Assembly: GCA_026196225.1 (NCBI GenBank)
Contig: JAPHRD010000119.1
Location: forward strand, 1-64,000
Length of the DNA stretch: 64,000 nucleotides
Direction of reading: 5' to 3'
From: Motiliproteus sp.
GTDB lineage: Bacteria > Pseudomonadota > Gammaproteobacteria > Pseudomonadales > Balneatricaceae
Shown here: piece after piece, positions 26,301 through 34,348 of the stretch
How positions within the stretch are numbered: position 1 is the stretch's first letter
Layout: each line of letters opens with the position of its first letter
The notes under the pieces: generated by a model
The model's database searches: none
Told to the model about the DNA's origin: nothing
Seen by the model: only the letters and a program-made list of their open reading frames with translations
Program-made: the position numbers and the translations under genes

Positions 26301-26924
26301 GCTGACCAGTTTCATTAATGGGCTGGTCTGGTGGCTGGTGGAGATCTGTTCGAACCCCTGTTCTTTGGCCCAAGTCGCCAGCTGCTGTTCGTGCTCTGGG
26401 TAGCGATAACCATGCATCAGTACGATGGCGACGGAGCGTAATCCGGCCTCGTAGGCATCTTTTAAGGCTTGGCGGGCCTGTTGTTCGTTCAAAGGCTGAA
26501 TCAGCTGACCCTGGGCGCTGATCCGCTCTTCAATCTCTTCGACACGCTGATAGAGTAATTCAGGCAGTTGGATATGACGGTGAAAAAGATGGGGGCGGTT
26601 CTGGTAACCGATCCGCAAAGCATCGCCAAAACCTTTGTTGATCAGCAGCAGCGTCGGTTCACCCTTGCGCTCCAGCAGGGCGTTGGTGGCCACCGTGGTA
26701 CCCATCTTCACCGAAGCGATCTGCTCTGAAGGAATTGGCTCGCCAGGATTCAGCCCAAGTAGATCGCGAATACCCTGGATTGCCGCGTCTGGGTATTGCT
26801 CTGGATTTTCTGACAGCAGCTTGTGGCTGTGAATGCTGCCGTCAGGGTGGCGGGCCACGACGTCAGTGAAGGTGCCGCCACGGTCTATCCAGAACTGCCA
26901 TCGGTCTTGTTGCTGGTTGGTCAT
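23310..26924 (-). CDS. oplAH: 5-oxoprolinase (ATP-hydrolysing), fused HyuA-HyuB type
   Basis: The enzyme opens 5-oxoproline to glutamate at the cost of ATP. The 1204 residues are a fusion of a hydantoinase A part (about 1-690) and a hydantoinase B part (about 715-1204). HyuA starts with FWIDRGGTFTDVVARHPDG and has MGTTVATNALLERKG, GFDMGGTSTDV and CFGGAGGQHACQVADVLG. HyuB shows VNVKERLDFSCALFDGQG, HVPVHLGSMW-like and RGHHADIGGITPGSMPPGS. Total length and the single frame match eukaryotic-like OplAH. Single-subunit N-methylhydantoinase is the main alternative. It salvages spontaneously formed pyroglutamate. It stands alone, with no ribosome binding site that I can see. Confidence 0.92.
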   Translation of the reverse strand: MTNQQQDRWQFWIDRGGTFTDVVARHPDGSIHSHKLLSENPEQYPDAAIQGIRDLLGLNPGEPIPSEQIASVKMGTTVATNALLERKGEPTLLLINKGFGDALRIGYQNRPHLFHRHIQLPELLYQRVEEIEERISAQGQLIQPLNEQQARQALKDAYEAGLRSVAIVLMHGYRYPEHEQQLATWAKEQGFEQISTSHQTSPLMKLVSRGDTTVVDAYLSPILRRYVDQVAAELGDVQLMFMQSNGGLVDARLFQGKDSILSGPAGGIVGAAQTSALAGFDRIIGFDMGGTSTDVTHYYGDYERAFETQVAGVRMRAPMMQIHTVAAGGGSILSFDGSRYRVGPESAGANPGPACYRRGGPLTVTDCNVILGKLNPDYFPPVFGPNADQPLDTQIVKDKFTALATKIQQATGQPQTPEGVAQGFLTIAVENMANAIKEISTQRGYDVTQYALCCFGGAGGQHACQVADVLGMTQIVLHPLAGVLSAYGMGLADIRSLRQQAVEQQFEPTQISPLNEQLQSLAQQASAEVERQGIDPSQIQTRFKAHLKYQGTDSTLEVPFDGYQGSCDAFAEAHRQRYGFIVADKPLIVEAISVEAIGVSRELNNRFSTANNDANTATKTLNKQQLWSQGQSFNAPIYQRDELSSGSVIEGPALIIEPTGTNVIEQGWQAQCNKLGDLVLRRVQPLARQQAIGTDVDPVMLEVFNNLFMSIAEQMGSTLENTSYSVNVKERLDFSCALFDGQGQLVANAPHMPVHLGSMWQSIQSVINKHGECMQPHDVYVLNAPYNGGTHLPDVTVITPVFDAAQSEVLFYVASRGHHADIGGITPGSMPPGSQTVDQEGVLIDNIKLVDRGRFLEQEMLELLTSGPYPARNPSQNIADLKAQIAANEKGLHELQRMINQFGLPTVQAYMQHVQDNAEESVRRVLDVLQDGEFCYPVDSGCEIRVKIRIDRNNRSASIDFSGSSEQQSSNFNAPEAVCYAAVLYVFRTLVDDEIPMNQGCLKPLDILIPKDSMLSPRYPAAVVAGNVETSQWITDALYGALGVQAGSQGTMNNFTFGNDQHQYYETICGGGGAGQGFDGTSAVQTHMTNSRLTDPEVLEWRYPVVLESFSIRQGSGGPGRWQGGNGVVRKVRFLEPMTAAILSSHRDVAPFGVDGGSDGQCGANYWINADGKSTTLPATAQVELQADDLFVIETPGGGGFGQE

Positions 26925-27139
26925 TCAAGAGGTCCAGGGATGTAAATTGAAAAGGTATCGTTTGCTGATCGCTCTGCTGCGAGAATTTAATGGCGCAGTA
27001 TACCCGTCGCTCCAATCCTTGTCTCATCGCCGCAAACGAGACCGCCGAATGGCGCTCGCCCGATAGTAAGTCTAGGATTAGTTAGCTATATTAGGAATTC
27101 TTTAAAAACAGTTATGGCTCAGGGGATTAGCGAAAACCG

Positions 27140-28936
27140 ATGTTCAAAAAGGTACTGTTGCCAAGTATTTTTTTAATCTTGGCCTATGGCTTTTGGATCA
27201 GTCCCGATTTCAAAGAAATTGCCGCTGGAGTGGCGATCTTTCTGTTCGGTATGTTGTCACTGGAAGAGGGATTTCGCGCCTTTACCGGCGGGGTATTGGA
27301 AAAACTTCTGCGCCGATCCACCGACCGGTTGTGGAAGAGTTTGAGCTTCGGTGTCGTCTCAACCACCCTGATGCAGTCCAGCTCGCTGGTGTCGGTCTTA
27401 ACTATCTCCTTCCTCAGTGCCGGTATTTTAGGATTGGGTGAGGGCGTGGGGATTATCTTTGGCGCCAACCTGGGGACCACCACTGGTGCCTGGTTGGTGG
27501 CCGGTTTTGGGCTTAAGGTAAAAATCTCTGCTTATGCCATGCCGATGTTGGTGTTCGGGGTGATTCTGATATTTCAGCGCCCAGGTCACCTCAAAGGAAT
27601 TGGCTATGTGCTTTCCGGGCTCGGATTCCTATTTCTCGGCATTCACTATATGAAAGAGGGCTTCGAGGCCTTCCGAGGTAGTTTCGATCTGGCTGCCTAC
27701 GCTGTTTCCGGTTATCCGGGGCTGTTTCTTTTTTCCCTGATCGGAATTCTCGCCACGGTGGTGATGCAATCCAGCCACGCTACTCTGGTGCTGATTATCA
27801 CGGCGCTGTCGGCCAATCAAATTACTTACGAAAATGCCCTGGCGCTGGCCATTGGTGCCAACGTTGGAACGACTATCACCGCCATCATCGGTGCCATGGG
27901 GGCGAATGTCGCCGGCCGCCAATTGGCTGGGGCCCATCTGGTGTTCAATATGATTACCGGGCTGTTGGCTATCTTGCTGATTACCGAGTTGATCTGGGCA
28001 GTGGACTATATCAGTGAAAAAGTAGGCATCCGGGATTTCGACTTCACCCTTAAGCTGGCAGTGTTCCATACTCTGTTCAATCTGATTGGTATTATGGTGA
28101 TGCTGCCCTGGACCAATCACTTAGTGCGTTGGTTGCAACGTTTCATCAAGGCGCCGGCAGAGGAGCTGGATGCCCCTAAACATATCTACTCAGCAGCGAT
28201 CGAATATCCCGATGCGGCGGTGGAAGCGGTTCGCAAAGAAACTCTGCATATCTACGACAATGCACGGGATATTATCATTCGTGGACTGGGCATGAGCCAC
28301 GATCAGGTATTTGCCGATGAGCTTCCCAAACAGCAACTTGAGAAGCAGAGCAAAATCACCAAGGTAGATATCGAAGACCTCTATGACCGGCGGGTGAAAC
28401 GGATTTTCAGTGCGGTGATCGCCTTTATCAGTCGCGCCGACTTTACCTGGAAGGAAAAACAGTCCGGCGATTTTCACTGGCTGCGTGATGCCAACAGCCG
28501 CATCGTCGAGGCGATCAAAGCCACCAAGCATCTACAAAAAAACATGCTCCATTATCTGATTTCCGATAATCACCACATCAGACACGAATATAACCGCTTG
28601 AGAATCCGCGTTGCTGAACTTCTGCGGGAGCTGGAGACTCTGAGAGTCAATGGCAATAGTGACGTTGCTTTGCTGTCATTGGATGAGTTGAAGCTGGAGT
28701 TCAAAGAGTTTGAAAGGGCTCAGTCGCGACGGCTTTTTCAGCTGATTCGAGAAGATGCAATCACCCCTGAGATGGGCACTTCCTTGATGAATGACAGTGG
28801 CTATCTCAGTGATATCACTAACAGTCTGTTGGCGATGGCGACAACTTTATTTGTTTCTCAGCGCAAAGAGTTAACGGGTGTCGAGCGCAAAATTGCGCTG
28901 GATGATAAGGAACTGGAAGAAGTGTTGGACCAATAG
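27140..28936 (+). CDS. Na+/phosphate symporter family protein with PhoU-like tail
   Basis: The 598 residues hold two Na/Pi-cotransport repeats with the paired QSSSLVSVLTISF (about 79-91) and MQSSHATLVLIITALS motifs, each followed by GANLGTT/GANVGTT. About nine membrane helices end near residue 340. The C-terminal 240 residues are helical and PhoU-like. The YjbB/NptA type moves phosphate outward or inward with Na+. A second, more distant copy lies at 46924-48522. A small coiled-coil gene follows 28 bp downstream. Confidence 0.9.
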   Translation: MFKKVLLPSIFLILAYGFWISPDFKEIAAGVAIFLFGMLSLEEGFRAFTGGVLEKLLRRSTDRLWKSLSFGVVSTTLMQSSSLVSVLTISFLSAGILGLGEGVGIIFGANLGTTTGAWLVAGFGLKVKISAYAMPMLVFGVILIFQRPGHLKGIGYVLSGLGFLFLGIHYMKEGFEAFRGSFDLAAYAVSGYPGLFLFSLIGILATVVMQSSHATLVLIITALSANQITYENALALAIGANVGTTITAIIGAMGANVAGRQLAGAHLVFNMITGLLAILLITELIWAVDYISEKVGIRDFDFTLKLAVFHTLFNLIGIMVMLPWTNHLVRWLQRFIKAPAEELDAPKHIYSAAIEYPDAAVEAVRKETLHIYDNARDIIIRGLGMSHDQVFADELPKQQLEKQSKITKVDIEDLYDRRVKRIFSAVIAFISRADFTWKEKQSGDFHWLRDANSRIVEAIKATKHLQKNMLHYLISDNHHIRHEYNRLRIRVAELLRELETLRVNGNSDVALLSLDELKLEFKEFERAQSRRLFQLIREDAITPEMGTSLMNDSGYLSDITNSLLAMATTLFVSQRKELTGVERKIALDDKELEEVLDQ

Positions 28937-28964
28937 TGTTGGATCAATAAGGCGGGCGTGAACA

Positions 28965-29210
28965 GTGAAAACCAAGAAACTGGTAGCCAAACTTAAAGGC
29001 TTCTTCGACAGTAGCTTACGGGACAACGAAAAGAAGCGTGAAGCGCTGAAAGAGGTGTTGGAAAAGCTTAAGCATAAACAGAAGTCGTTCGAACAAAAGC
29101 TTAAACACACTCAGAATCAAGGCGACAAGTCTGAGCTGGAGAAGAAGATCAAGTTGATACGCAGCCAGCGTAAAAAGGGTTTGGAGCTGCTTAAATCGGA
29201 AGGTTATTGA
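28965..29210 (+). CDS. Small basic coiled-coil protein, unknown function
   Basis: The 81 residues start at a GTG and are nearly all helical and charged, rich in Lys (KTKKLVAKLKGFFDSSLRDN at the start, KKGLELLKSEGY at the end). Heptad-like spacing across residues 20-70 suggests a coiled coil. It lies 28 bp after the Na+/phosphate symporter and is probably co-transcribed, so it may act with that transporter. I do not recognise a family. Confidence 0.65.
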   Translation: MKTKKLVAKLKGFFDSSLRDNEKKREALKEVLEKLKHKQKSFEQKLKHTQNQGDKSELEKKIKLIRSQRKKGLELLKSEGY

Positions 29211-29273
29211 AGACTGATTCCGACTTCGCTCGCGGGCATGCTGGATCAGGTAGGCCCCGTTTCCCTCCGCTAG

Positions 29274-29924
29274 CTAGCGTTGATAGCGCAGAATTTTTCC
29301 TTTGAACGGTTTTTCAAGGTAAGCGGATGTGTCCGGTTTATGCTGCTGATGACTAAAGCCAAGAGACACCATCTTCTTGCTGAATTTGGCATGTTGTCCC
29401 CGGCCTGGGTCGACAATAATTACCTCACACTGCTGATTGGCATGCTGATCGATAAATTCCGCCAGCAAGTCAATATGTTGCTGCTCATAGAGCAGGTCGC
29501 TGCCAATCAAAAGATCAAAACGGCCTAGATCACTCTTTTCATCCGCCCAGCTCGTTCGGGTAAAAGGGATTCTCTCATCGTCGTTTATCTCGGTATTCTC
29601 GCGCATGAAATTTTCCGCCTCAGGATGGTAGTCGGTGGCGGTAATGTCTTCATCGCGGTGATTCAGTAATAAACTTGAAAGGCCGATTCCGCATCCGATT
29701 TCAAGGATCCGTTTGCCGTCAGTATCGAAACTGTCCATATAGTTCGCCAAGACTCGGCTGGCGTCCCAGACGATTCCAAATAGTGACCAGTTGGCAGATG
29801 AAATCCCTAGACGTTCGGCGACGCCGTCGTCATCTTGATACTGTTGGCTATCTCGTAGGGTACGCACATGTATATCGACGTCACCAAACTCGATGGTTTG
29901 GTAACGCATTCGTAGAGCTGGCAT
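29274..29924 (-). CDS. Class I SAM methyltransferase, Methyltransf_16 type
   Basis: The 216 residues form a seven-beta-strand methyltransferase. Motif I is ILEIGCGIGLSSLLL (about 73-87), the acidic SAM contact is ATDYHPEA, and the post-motif SDLLYE (about 137-142) is the D-x-x-Y signature of the METTL21-like/Methyltransf_16 branch, which methylates protein lysines. That implies a protein substrate, but none is evident. GAAGG precedes the ATG. It stands alone, followed by no terminator I can see. Confidence 0.85.
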   Translation of the reverse strand: MPALRMRYQTIEFGDVDIHVRTLRDSQQYQDDDGVAERLGISSANWSLFGIVWDASRVLANYMDSFDTDGKRILEIGCGIGLSSLLLNHRDEDITATDYHPEAENFMRENTEINDDERIPFTRTSWADEKSDLGRFDLLIGSDLLYEQQHIDLLAEFIDQHANQQCEVIIVDPGRGQHAKFSKKMVSLGFSHQQHKPDTSAYLEKPFKGKILRYQR

Positions 29925-29965
29925 GGTGCACCTTCTAAAATAGATGGTACGCAGCTCAGAGGGTC

Positions 29966-30150
29966 GGCTGATATCTGTTTAGTGAGCAATCGATGCTATA
30001 CAGAAATCAGCCCAAGTACTTCGGTTCAGGGGTTCAAATTAACCCCTGATTTGCTACGCGGTAAGACCACTCTACGCTGATCAATCGCTGATCACCACTG
30101 TTAATGGCTGCTTCTTAGCCAAAAGAACCGCTAGCAGAGGGATCAGCGAT
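29966..30150. repeat. Three inverted repeats in one 245-bp intergenic region
   Basis: Repeat 1 has 13-bp arms with one mismatch (29966-29978 and 30000-30012, GGCTGATATCTGT). Repeat 2 has perfect 9-bp arms TCAGGGGTT/AACCCCTGA with a 6-base loop (30026-30049). Repeat 3 has perfect 10-bp arms ATCGCTGATC/GATCAGCGAT 47 bases apart (30084-30150), enclosing a GGCT/AGCC hairpin. They lie between the PNPOx-like gene and the methyltransferase gene. None has a long T-run. Confidence 0.6.
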
Positions 30151-30168
30151 GGGGGGCAAAGAAAATGT

Positions 30169-30837
30169 TCAATCCCAATTTTTCCAGGTTTCGGTCAACT
30201 TGGGATGATCAAATTCGCCCTCTAACCGAGGGCAGGGTTGCGCTTCCCGCCACTGTCGTTGTAGTGGAATTACACCCGCCCAAACAGGCCAGCTGTAGTC
30301 TTCTTCATCCTCAGCAGGCGGGGCATCTCTGACTTTTGCCGAACCTTCATCGATCACCATCGACATGATGCCGGTGGCCTTGAGTTCATTGTCATGCATA
30401 GGCCGAAGGTCAGCCCAGCGGTCAGGCGCTATACGGTCGATAAACCGCTCCAGTTGACGGCGTTTCTCATCGATGTCGGTGACCATTTCCGGTTCACCGA
30501 ATAGCATCACCGAGCGGTAATTAACCGAGTGGTGGAAAGCGGAGCGGGCCAATACCAATCCATCTAGCAGCGCCATGGTCAGGCAGACCGGCTTTCCCAC
30601 CACGCCTCGGGCCATACGGCCACTGCTGGCGCCGTGCCAGTAGATGCGATCGCCATCACGCCAGTGGGAGGTAGGCAGAACAAAAGGCTTGTCATCGAGA
30701 CTGATCCCAAGATAGGCAACCATCGCTTCATCGATGATGCTGTAGACCTGCTGGCGATCATAGCTGGCACGGTTGCGCCCCCGCTTGACCTTGGATTGGG
30801 GGGTGACCGATAGGTTTTCAGAATTGATGTTGTTCAC
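30169..30837 (-). CDS. Pyridoxamine 5'-phosphate oxidase-like flavin protein
   Basis: The 222 residues start at GTG and form an FMN-binding split-barrel domain (about 25-190): GRNRASYDRQQVYSIIDEA, VLPTSHWRDGDRIYWHGASS and SVNYRSVMLFGEPEMV are typical of the Nim/PNPOx-like 'flavin-nucleotide-binding' group. It binds FMN or a related cofactor; the substrate is unknown. The gene is divergent from a MocR/PdxR-like regulator 94 bp away, so it is the probable target of that regulator. A link to vitamin B6 or a haem/flavin-linked reduction is inference. Confidence 0.82.
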   Translation of the reverse strand: MNNINSENLSVTPQSKVKRGRNRASYDRQQVYSIIDEAMVAYLGISLDDKPFVLPTSHWRDGDRIYWHGASSGRMARGVVGKPVCLTMALLDGLVLARSAFHHSVNYRSVMLFGEPEMVTDIDEKRRQLERFIDRIAPDRWADLRPMHDNELKATGIMSMVIDEGSAKVRDAPPAEDEEDYSWPVWAGVIPLQRQWREAQPCPRLEGEFDHPKLTETWKNWD

Positions 30838-30883
30838 GTTGATTCACCGGGTTCGTTGCTCATTAAGGCCCATAGTAGTTAGT

Positions 30884-30931
30884 ATTGGTATTTAATAAAT
30901 ATCCAGAAAATTAAAATATGGAGATACCAGT
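30884..30931. promoter_or_regulatory. Candidate MocR operator
   Basis: ATTGGTAT (30884-30891) and ATACCAGT (30924-30931) form an inverted repeat with one mismatch, 32 bp apart, in the short divergent promoter region. The second half abuts the regulator's start codon. Operator function is inferred. Confidence 0.3.
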
Positions 30932-32383
30932 TTGAGTCTGGAGGATGATTTAGGCACCCTCGCCCTGAACACTGATCCAAACGATAAGCGACCACTCTAT
31001 CGTCAGTTGGCGGATCAGATCCGACAGTTGATTAGTGAAGGTCGACTGGTGGTGGATGAGCGTCTTCCTTCCAGTCGTAAACTGGCTGATTTGCTATCTT
31101 TATCCCGAACCACCACCCTGAACGCCTACGATTTGTTGCTGGCCGAAGGGCTGCTGGTTAGTCGTCCGGCATCCGGGATCTTTGTCTCTAACTTGGTGGA
31201 AGCGGGGCGGGTTGAAGCGTCTGCATCGCAAGCTGGTGCAAATGAATCAGCTGCGTCCACTCAAAGTTCCGAAGGGGGAGGTATTTTTGATGCCGGTCCT
31301 GACGTCGAGCAGTTCCCCTTTCCCGACTGGTCACGGAGTTTGGCGCGGGTGTGGCGTAAGCCTGATCCATTGTTGTTGCGCGATCGTCATGAGGCCGGTT
31401 ACTGGCCGCTACGGCAGGCCGTCTGCCGATTAGTAAAAGCGGTTCGGGGTGTGGATTGTCAGCCGCAGCAGGTGATCATTACCGCGGGTAGCCGAGACGC
31501 TATGGCGCTGATCAGTCGTGTTCTTCTGAAACAAGGCGATTCGGAAGCGGAGGGCAGAGTAGCGCTAGAGAACCCTTGCTATCCGCCTCTCCGGCACGGT
31601 CTGCAAGGGATGGCGAATGGGGTAGAAGTATGCCCCGTGGATGAATCGGGGATGTGTCTGCCGCAGCATCCGGTAAAAATGGCTTGGATGACACCTGCGC
31701 GTCAGTATCCGCTGACCACCAGTATGTCCACCGAACGCCGGTTAGCGTGGTTGGATTACAGTGGTCGTAACCAGAGTTGGCTGATCGAAGATGATTACGA
31801 TGGCGAGTACCATTATCGGAAAACGCCTTTGTCCACTGTGTTCAGTATGGTGACGCAACGGTATCCCCAGGAGCAGCAACGGGTGATTCTGGTAGGTAGC
31901 TTCTCCAAGTTGATGTTTCGTACCCTGCGGATCGGTTACCTGATCGCTCCTCCCAGCTTGGTGGAACGTTTGGTGGAAGAACAGCAGAAAATGGGCTCCC
32001 TGGCTTCGGTGCCGATTCAGCCCGCGCTGGCTGATTTCTTGGGCCACCGACGTTTTGCCAGTCACCTTCGTCGCATGCGTCGCTGCTATCAGCAACGGCG
32101 TGATTTTCTTCATCAGCTTTTGTCGCAACAACTGGATGATTGGCTAATACCGCAGCTGCCCGATGGCGGGATGCACCTGCTGGCCCATTTGCGGCCAGGC
32201 ACTATGATTACGGATACTGAAATAGAACAGCAGATGGCTGCTGACGGAATGAACGCCCTGGCGTTGTCCCGGCATTACTACCCTGCAGGTGAGCAGGGTT
32301 TGATCCTGGGCTATTCTGGAACGCCAGAGGTCGATCTGCAGCGAGGCGTAGGAACGCTTCGAAATCTGTTTGTTAATTACTGA
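30932..32383 (+). CDS. MocR/PdxR-type GntR regulator with aminotransferase domain
   Basis: The 483 residues begin with a GntR winged helix (about 18-88, PLYRQLADQIRQLISEGRL and LPSSRKLADLLSLSRTT). After a linker comes a fold-type I aminotransferase domain (about 125-480). The PLP lysine lies in VGSFSKLMFRTLRIGY near 330 and the ENPCYPP and DDYDGEYHY motifs are visible. These proteins sense PLP or an amino-acid adduct and regulate a neighbouring gene. The start is TTG with GGAGA seven bases upstream; a nearby ATG is out of frame. It diverges from the PNPOx-like gene. Confidence 0.9.
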   Translation: MSLEDDLGTLALNTDPNDKRPLYRQLADQIRQLISEGRLVVDERLPSSRKLADLLSLSRTTTLNAYDLLLAEGLLVSRPASGIFVSNLVEAGRVEASASQAGANESAASTQSSEGGGIFDAGPDVEQFPFPDWSRSLARVWRKPDPLLLRDRHEAGYWPLRQAVCRLVKAVRGVDCQPQQVIITAGSRDAMALISRVLLKQGDSEAEGRVALENPCYPPLRHGLQGMANGVEVCPVDESGMCLPQHPVKMAWMTPARQYPLTTSMSTERRLAWLDYSGRNQSWLIEDDYDGEYHYRKTPLSTVFSMVTQRYPQEQQRVILVGSFSKLMFRTLRIGYLIAPPSLVERLVEEQQKMGSLASVPIQPALADFLGHRRFASHLRRMRRCYQQRRDFLHQLLSQQLDDWLIPQLPDGGMHLLAHLRPGTMITDTEIEQQMAADGMNALALSRHYYPAGEQGLILGYSGTPEVDLQRGVGTLRNLFVNY

Positions 32384-32550
32384 TTGTTCAGTTTTAGTAA
32401 ACAGTGATTTCGGTGATCTGGGGCTACTGCAGTAGTCTTCGAACGGATAGCATAGCGGCTAATTACCGAGAAAAGGCGTGGAATTAAAACTGATATCGCC
32501 GACACCGGTCTGGTGTTAAGTAGTCCTCAAAAGGGAAACAGGGAATCAAG

Positions 32551-33471
32551 ATGCAACCCATTATCCAGGTCCAAGATCTGAGCAAAACCTATGACTCCGG
32601 GTTTACCGCCTTGCATGAGGTAAATCTGGAAATACAGCGCGGTGAAATATTTGCGCTGCTGGGGCCCAATGGTGCCGGAAAAACCACCTTAATCAGTATT
32701 GTCTGCGGTATCGTCAATCCGACTCAGGGCACCGTCAGCGCCGATGGTCATGATATCGTCACAGCCTATCGGGCGGCACGAAGTAAGATCGGCCTGGTAC
32801 CTCAAGAGCTTTCGACCGATGCCTTCGAAAGCGTCTGGGCTACCGTCTCTTTTAGTCGAGGTCTGTTTGGTAAGGCGCCTGATCCTGGCTATATCGAGCA
32901 ACTGTTGCGGCAGCTTTCTCTGTGGGACAAACGCGACGCCAAAATACGGGAATTGTCCGGTGGTATGAAACGCCGGGTGATGATTGCCAAGGCGCTGTCT
33001 CACCAGCCAGATATCCTGTTTCTTGACGAACCCACTGCCGGGGTCGACGTCGAACTGCGCCGAGATATGTGGGAGATGGTTCGAGAACTTCGTGAGCGGG
33101 GGGTGACCATCATTCTCACCACCCATTACATTGAGGAAGCGGAGGAGATGGCGGACCGTATCGGCGTCATCAACAAGGGCCAATTGATTCTTGTAGAAGA
33201 GAAAGATGCTCTTATGGCGAAGTTGGGTGAGAAACAGCTCAATATACATCTGCAATCCCCGCTGACAGAGTTGCCTACGGGCCTTAACGGCTTTCGTCTG
33301 GAACTGGCCGAAGAGGGGCAGTTGCTCATCTACAGTTACGATAGCCAGCAGCTGGGCGGCATTGCCAGCTTGCTGAAAAGCCTGAATGAATTAGGCCTGG
33401 AGGTCAAAGATCTGCACTCCAGCGAAAGCTCCCTAGAGGATATTTTTGTCAACCTGGTACGGGGTGCTTGA
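32551..33471 (+). CDS. yadG: ABC-2 type exporter ATP-binding protein (YadG-like)
   Basis: The 306 residues are an ABC ATPase with Walker [10 protein letters not shown] (about 38-46), Q-loop PQE, signature LSGGMKRR (about 139-146), Walker [13 protein letters not shown] (about 160-171) and H-loop THYIEE. Length and C-terminal extension match YadG. It powers the inner-membrane partner encoded 1 bp downstream. The exported substrate of YadGH is not known. AGGGAA precedes the ATG. Confidence 0.9.
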   Translation: MQPIIQVQDLSKTYDSGFTALHEVNLEIQRGEIFALLGPNGAGKTTLISIVCGIVNPTQGTVSADGHDIVTAYRAARSKIGLVPQELSTDAFESVWATVSFSRGLFGKAPDPGYIEQLLRQLSLWDKRDAKIRELSGGMKRRVMIAKALSHQPDILFLDEPTAGVDVELRRDMWEMVRELRERGVTIILTTHYIEEAEEMADRIGVINKGQLILVEEKDALMAKLGEKQLNIHLQSPLTELPTGLNGFRLELAEEGQLLIYSYDSQQLGGIASLLKSLNELGLEVKDLHSSESSLEDIFVNLVRGA

Positions 33472-33472
33472 G

Positions 33473-34234
33473 ATGAATTTTCACGGAATCCTGGCTATCT
33501 ATAAGTTCGAGATGGCTCGTACCTGGCGCACCCTGATGCAGAGTATCGCCTCACCGGTATTGTCGACCTCGCTCTACTTTATCGTGTTTGGAACAGCGAT
33601 CGGTTCCCGCATGGGAGATATCGATGGTGTCAGTTACGGGGCCTTTATTATTCCGGGTCTGGTGATGTTGTCGCTGTTGAGTGAAAGCATCTCCAATGCA
33701 TCTTTCGGGATCTTCTTTCCTAAATTCTCAGGAACCATCTATGAGGTGCTGTCTGCACCGGTGTCTCCGTTTGAAATTGTCAGCGGTTATGTGGGGGCAG
33801 CGGCCAGTAAATCGGTATTGCTGGGATTGCTGATCCTGGCTACGGCGCGGATCTTTGTGGATTACACCATTGTTCATCCGTTTTGGATGTTGGCGTTTCT
33901 ATTGCTGACGGCAATCACCTTTAGCCTGTTCGGTTTTATCATCGGTATCTGGGCAGATGATTTTCAGAAGCTGCAGGTGATTCCGCTGATGGTTATCACG
34001 CCGCTGACTTTTCTCGGTGGCGCTTTCTACTCCATCAATATGCTTCCTGAACCCTGGCAGACCCTGACCCTGTTCAATCCGGTGGTGTATCTGATTAGCG
34101 GTTTTCGCTGGGCTTTTTATGGAATCTCCGATGTGAATATTATGGTCAGTTTGGGGATGACCGGGTTGTTTCTGCTGATCTGTCTGGCCACAGTGTGGTG
34201 GATCTTTCGGACCGGCTACCGAATCAAGTCCTGA
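33473..34234 (+). CDS. yadH: ABC-2 type exporter permease (YadH-like)
   Basis: The ATG at 33473 lies one base after the yadG stop and gives 253 residues, matching YadH. The longer frame starting inside yadG adds nine residues. Six membrane helices of the ABC-2 fold are visible (from about 22 to 245). The conserved segment [21 protein letters not shown] lies before the fifth helix, and [18 protein letters not shown] follows. It forms the channel with YadG in the inner membrane. Confidence 0.9.
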   Translation: MNFHGILAIYKFEMARTWRTLMQSIASPVLSTSLYFIVFGTAIGSRMGDIDGVSYGAFIIPGLVMLSLLSESISNASFGIFFPKFSGTIYEVLSAPVSPFEIVSGYVGAAASKSVLLGLLILATARIFVDYTIVHPFWMLAFLLLTAITFSLFGFIIGIWADDFQKLQVIPLMVITPLTFLGGAFYSINMLPEPWQTLTLFNPVVYLISGFRWAFYGISDVNIMVSLGMTGLFLLICLATVWWIFRTGYRIKS

Positions 34235-34348
34235 TCTGAATAGGCGTTCGGGATGTCCTAGCCAGCGGCAGTGATCCGGTGGCTAGGGTTGCTCATGAAA
34301 ACAATCAAAGCAGATGCTAAGAAATTATCTGTTCAAACTTACAAATGC

